Positions 6,097-6,725 of a DNA stretch of 6,725 nt are shown piece by piece. Origin of the DNA: Fidelibacterota bacterium (GTDB taxonomy: Bacteria; Fidelibacterota; UBA2242); the NCBI GenBank assembly GCA_016936335.1, contig JAFGXZ010000070.1, positions 1 to 6,725 on the forward strand. The letters run 5' to 3'. The notes beneath the pieces were generated by a model. The model ran no database searches. It saw only the letters and a list, made by a program, of their open reading frames with translations, and was not told the DNA's origin. Position numbers and translations under genes: made by a program. Each line of letters starts with the position of its first letter. Within the stretch, counting starts at the first letter, position 1.

Positions 6097-6725
6097 ATGA
6101 AACGTCTATTTATCCTGTTGCTATCATTGTTTTCAATACTTGCCGCACAAGACTTAACTGGCAAGAAACTGTATATCAATGCCGGGCATGGAGGCCATGA
6201 CTCCAACGACCGTCCTCCGATAAATGATGCAGGTTATTGGGAATCCGAGGGAAACCTGACACGGGCATTGGTTGTGGAAACTCTATTAAAGAACATGGGG
6301 GCCACCGTCATCATGTCGCGTCGCCATAACCGGATTTCCGATGGCGCTGCGCTCTCTTCGCTGGGCCAGGATGCCAGCAATCAAAACTGTGACTGGTTCC
6401 ACTCCATCCATACGAATGCATCCGGAGGAAATTCTACCCTCATGCTGTACTCCGGATTCACGAATGATCCGATCATTAATGTAACCCAGCAACATTTTAT
6501 GGGCATGAAGACCATGTCTGATTTTATGGGAAATAACATTCGCGCAGCGGTTCAGACAACCCATTATACTCATGCGGGTGATTACACCTTTTACGGGTCG
6601 GGACATAATTATCTGGGTGTTTTCCGCTACCTGAATATTCCGGGTACCCTCAGCGAAAGCAGTTTTCATGATTACTGGCCTAACACCTACCGCCTACAAA
6701 ATCTGGATAATCGGATCAATGACGG
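6097..6725 (+). CDS. N-acetylmuramoyl-L-alanine amidase (Amidase_3), 3' end beyond the window
   Basis: A zinc amidase that cleaves the bond between MurNAc and L-Ala in peptidoglycan. I translated 209 codons from ATG at 6097 to the right edge without a stop. Residues 1-18 are a signal peptide ending ILAAQ. The Amidase_3 (PF01520, AmiC/CwlV type) catalytic domain starts immediately: LYINAGHGGHD with zinc ligand H31; WESEGNLTRAL with zinc ligand E49 (E51 as the alternative); FHSIHTNAS with zinc ligand H105; and IPGTLSESSFHDY with E187 as the probable catalytic Glu. AGGGA six nucleotides before the ATG supports the start. The gap to the PD40 gene is 9 bp, so they are probably co-transcribed. The protein may be much longer; C-terminal modules cannot be seen. 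Role could be wall turnover, daughter-cell separation or a secreted wall hydrolase. Confidence 0.92.
   Translation, partial: MKRLFILLLSLFSILAAQDLTGKKLYINAGHGGHDSNDRPPINDAGYWESEGNLTRALVVETLLKNMGATVIMSRRHNRISDGAALSSLGQDASNQNCDWFHSIHTNASGGNSTLMLYSGFTNDPIINVTQQHFMGMKTMSDFMGNNIRAAVQTTHYTHAGDYTFYGSGHNYLGVFRYLNIPGTLSESSFHDYWPNTYRLQNLDNRIND

Noticed and set aside
6286..6669. Minus-strand ORF of 127 codons, and the one at 5964-6206
   Set aside because: Antisense to the amidase and PD40 genes, which carry clear family motifs.
1..6725. tRNA, rRNA, CRISPR array, insertion sequence or prophage elements
   Set aside because: Nothing resembling these was seen; the window is densely filled by the genes listed.

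Overview
The window is about 6.7 kb of a bacterial chromosome with moderate, slightly AT-rich composition, dense ordinary genes and short intergenic gaps. The signal peptides end in Ala-Gln (ILSAQ, ILAAQ), and there is a PD40 propeller lipoprotein-like or periplasmic protein next to a secreted amidase. Together these suggest a Gram-negative of the FCB type (Calditrichota, Marinimicrobia or Ignavibacteria-like). That is an impression from protein style, not a computed placement.

Layout. (1) 1-1628, minus: the N-terminal 57% or so of uvrA, running off the left edge. (2) 1629-1811: a divergent promoter region with dyads. (3) 1812-3362, plus: gpmI, cofactor-independent phosphoglycerate mutase. 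(4) 3398-4111, minus, convergent with gpmI: an AhpC-type peroxiredoxin whose peroxidatic cysteine codon is an in-frame TGA. (5) 4112-4228: the peroxiredoxin promoter and leader. (6) 4229-5041, minus: a secreted esterase of the esterase D family. (7) 5042-5205: an AT-rich divergent gap in which I find no convincing promoter. (8) 5206-6087, plus: an exported PD40 (TolB-like) propeller protein. (9) From 6097 to the right edge, plus: the start of an N-acetylmuramoyl-L-alanine amidase.

The main find is the peroxiredoxin. A simple ORF caller splits it into two pieces (3863-4111 and a GTG-started 3398-3853). The pieces are in the same frame, separated only by one TGA exactly where the family has its catalytic Cys (FV-C-PTE becomes FV-U-ATE). 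The resolving Cys (EVCPAGW) is intact, the protein is otherwise complete, and strong RNA hairpins follow the TGA, one with a GGUC apical loop 17 nt downstream. This is best read as a selenocysteine-containing 2-Cys peroxiredoxin with a SECIS element, not a pseudogene. None of the four genes whose ends are visible (gpmI, peroxiredoxin, esterase, PD40 protein) stops with TGA.

The genes do not form a single pathway: DNA repair, glycolysis, peroxide defence, a secreted esterase and an envelope pair. Only the PD40 gene and amidase gene look co-transcribed (9 bp gap).
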